From assembly GCA_023263825.1 (NCBI GenBank), contig JALQUJ010000162.1, forward strand, positions 1-15,835: a stretch of 15,835 nt of DNA. Reading direction: 5' to 3'. Shown in pieces: positions 14,509-15,835 of this stretch. This DNA is from Porticoccus sp. GTDB lineage: Bacteria; Pseudomonadota; Gammaproteobacteria; Pseudomonadales; Porticoccaceae. The notes below the pieces were generated by a model. It did no database searches. It had not been told where the DNA came from and worked only from the letters and a program-made list of their open reading frames with translations. Within the stretch, counting starts at the first letter, position 1. Every line of letters starts with the position of its first letter. The translations under genes were made by a program, and so were the position numbers.

Positions 14509-14719
14509 TTGCTTGCATTCCTAAAGCGCTGGTTTTCTTCTCATATCAAATGACTTTCTTTTCAAATCACCTTTGACACAGCGAGATTCTAACGCCCAAA
14601 TGCAATTCTTGATACCAGCATATTTTATAAGGGTATCTCTAAAAATAGTGATTTTTTTGTGAATGTACCAAAAAATTCTGCATAGTACTGTCTACGCATA
14701 GCTATTTTTTATCTCCTAA

Positions 14720-14767
14720 CTGTTTTTACCCTAGGCTGTTTTAACTCCAGACTGCTTTAATCCCAAC
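14720..14767. repeat. Three imperfect 16-bp tandem repeats spanning the dgkA stop codon
   Basis: Units 14720-14735 (ctgtttttaccctagg), 14736-14751 (ctgttttaactccaga) and 14752-14767 (ctgctttaatcccaac) share ctg-tttta-cc. The dgkA TAA (14757-14759, minus strand) is in the last unit. Same unit size and position as the array at the yajD stop, but a different sequence. Confidence 0.6.
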
Positions 14768-15206
14768 CAATACAAATCAATAACCAGGTAGCAATAAACA
14801 ACCACATTGACAACATCACAGCTGCAGAACCCAAATCTTTGGCTCGCCCCGCTAGCTCGTGATGTTCATGGCCGATTCGATCAACCACTGCTTCAATGGC
14901 AGAATTAAGTAGCTCGACAATTAAAACAAAGACAACCGAACCTATAAGCAACACCAGCTCAACTGCCGACGAAGCAATTAACAGTGCCAGAGGCAGCAAA
15001 AAAACAGCAAAGAATACCTCTACCCGAAAAGCTTCTTCATGCTTAAAGCAAGCTTTAAGTCCCTGCCATGAATATGCCGTTGCCCCCAAAATACGCCGTT
15101 TCAGTAACCCCAGAAAATCTGCATCACTTTTATCAAGGGAGTTTTTGCCTTTAAAGCTTTCTTTACTATCAGAGTTTTCTTCGCTCTTATTTTCTGAACT
15201 AGCCAT
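14757..15206 (-). CDS. dgkA: Diacylglycerol kinase (DgkA)
   Basis: DgkA is a small trimeric inner-membrane kinase that turns diacylglycerol, a by-product of osmoregulated glucan or lipid A modification, into phosphatidic acid using ATP. Residues about 35-149 match the family: GLKACFKHEEAFRVE (Glu57/58), three membrane helices (about 63-80, 84-102, 127-147) and the signature VELLNSAIEAVVDRIG, with E98, N101, E105 and D109 at the catalytic places, then EHHELAGRAKDLGSAAV. The 149 residues exceed the E. coli length (122) by a charged N-terminal extension of about 30 Ser/Lys/Glu-rich residues. The ATG at 15206 overlaps the cysE stop (ATGGCTAG, 8 bp), which implies translational coupling to cysE. 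Confidence 0.95.
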   Translation of the reverse strand: MASSENKSEENSDSKESFKGKNSLDKSDADFLGLLKRRILGATAYSWQGLKACFKHEEAFRVEVFFAVFLLPLALLIASSAVELVLLIGSVVFVLIVELLNSAIEAVVDRIGHEHHELAGRAKDLGSAAVMLSMWLFIATWLLICIGWD

Positions 15207-15835
15207 CTATACGTTGATCCATTTCACGTGCTGGTTCTGCCTCAGTGGGATGGCCGACTATTTTGGCAGGAACACCAGCAACAGTCGTGTGTGCGGGAAC
15301 AGGCTCTAAAACCAAGCTACCTGCACCAATCTTGGCACCCTCTCCTACCTCTATATTTCCCAATATTTTTGCACCTGCAGCGATCAAAACTCCGCAGTGT
15401 ATTTTTGGGTGTCTATCGCCAGCTTCCGCACCTGTTCCACCCAAGGTAACCGAGTGCAACATGGAAACATTATCACCAATGACCGTTGTCTCCCCCACCA
15501 CCAATCCAGTGGCATGGTCAATCATAATGCCACCACCAATTTGGGCAGCCGGGTGGATATCCACAGCAAAAACTTCAGAAACTCTATTTTGTAAATATAA
15601 GGCTAAACTCTTTCGATCATGATTCCAGAGCCAATGGGCAATTCGATGAATCTGTAGCGCATGAAAACCTTTAAAATACAACAGAGGCAAGGAATATCGA
15701 TCACAAGCAGGGTCGCGCTCAACATAAGCCGCTAAATCCATACATATTTTGTCAGTAATACCTGAGTCACTCATCAATGCCTCAGTAAACACCTGACTAA
15801 TCGTTATGGATGAAAGAATATTGCTGTCCAATTTA
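15199..15835 (-). CDS. cysE: Serine O-acetyltransferase (CysE), 5' end outside the window
   Basis: CysE makes O-acetylserine from serine and acetyl-CoA, the first committed step of cysteine synthesis. The visible part covers the helical N-terminal domain from about the middle (CDRYSLPLLYFKGFHALQ, HRIAHWLWN) and the complete left-handed beta helix: VDIHPAAQIGGGIMIDHATG with the catalytic DH, SVTLGGTG, GDRHPKI, GAKILGNIEVGEGAKIGAGS and TVAGVPAKIVG. By comparison with E. coli (273 residues) several dozen N-terminal residues lie beyond 15835; the frame is open at the edge. The C-terminus ends at MDQRIDG, where E. coli continues for about a dozen more residues to a terminal Ile. It overlaps dgkA by 8 bp. 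Confidence 0.96.
   Translation of the reverse strand, partial: KLDSNILSSITISQVFTEALMSDSGITDKICMDLAAYVERDPACDRYSLPLLYFKGFHALQIHRIAHWLWNHDRKSLALYLQNRVSEVFAVDIHPAAQIGGGIMIDHATGLVVGETTVIGDNVSMLHSVTLGGTGAEAGDRHPKIHCGVLIAAGAKILGNIEVGEGAKIGAGSLVLEPVPAHTTVAGVPAKIVGHPTEAEPAREMDQRIDG

Noticed and set aside
14641..14656. AAAAAT/ATTTTT hairpin downstream of dgkA
   Set aside because: Pure A/T stem of 6 bp about 100 nt past the stop; too weak to call a terminator.
15245..15622. Long plus-strand ORFs opposite cysE
   Set aside because: cysE on the other strand is unmistakable; these are antisense shadows.

Overview
The window reads as chromosomal DNA of a gammaproteobacterium, probably a marine or environmental lineage of moderate G+C. 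The strongest evidence is the close resemblance of PntA/PntB, YajD, SmrA, DgkA, CysE, PriA and the zinc-binding form of L31 to their Escherichia coli counterparts. The SPOR protein just after priA and the rpmE/priA divergent pair also fit this group. I cannot name the genus. Apart from one insertion-sequence remnant, the gene content is housekeeping.

Layout. 1-720: a small lysine-rich ORF (+) converges on a small zinc-ribbon/coiled-coil protein (-). 930-3991: pntA-pntB (-), the membrane transhydrogenase operon, closed by a perfect 15-bp hairpin. 4410-5416: two small envelope genes (-), a Sel1-repeat protein and a two-helix membrane protein with a zinc ribbon. 5417-6055: a noncoding stretch that becomes extremely AT-rich just before rhlE (6056-7372, +). 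7457-8921: a MetX-like alpha/beta hydrolase followed by the HNH protein YajD (-). 9085-9966: a staphylococcal-nuclease-like lipoprotein gene broken by two in-frame stops (-). 10010-10225: rpmE (-) with a clear terminator and a leader, divergent from priA (10403-12682, +) and a SPOR-domain protein (12786-13367, +). 13428-13878: a signal peptide joined in frame to the C-terminal part of an IS3-family transposase. 13912-15835: smrA, dgkA and cysE (-); dgkA and cysE overlap by 8 bp and cysE runs off the window.

How the genes work together. PntAB sets the NADPH/NADH balance using the proton gradient. PriA restarts collapsed replication forks and the SPOR protein is an FtsN-like divisome candidate. 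L31, RhlE and possibly YajD and SmrA belong to ribosome or nucleic-acid upkeep. CysE starts cysteine synthesis and DgkA recycles diacylglycerol.

I see no CRISPR array, toxin-antitoxin pair, phage or defence island, and no convincing new multi-gene system. The most unusual signals are (a) short 14-18 bp tandem repeats that recur at gene 3' ends, several spanning the stop codon, (b) the nuclease gene with two in-frame stops, (c) the secreted-leader/transposase chimera, and (d) a CysE that appears to lack the usual C-terminal tail where it overlaps dgkA.
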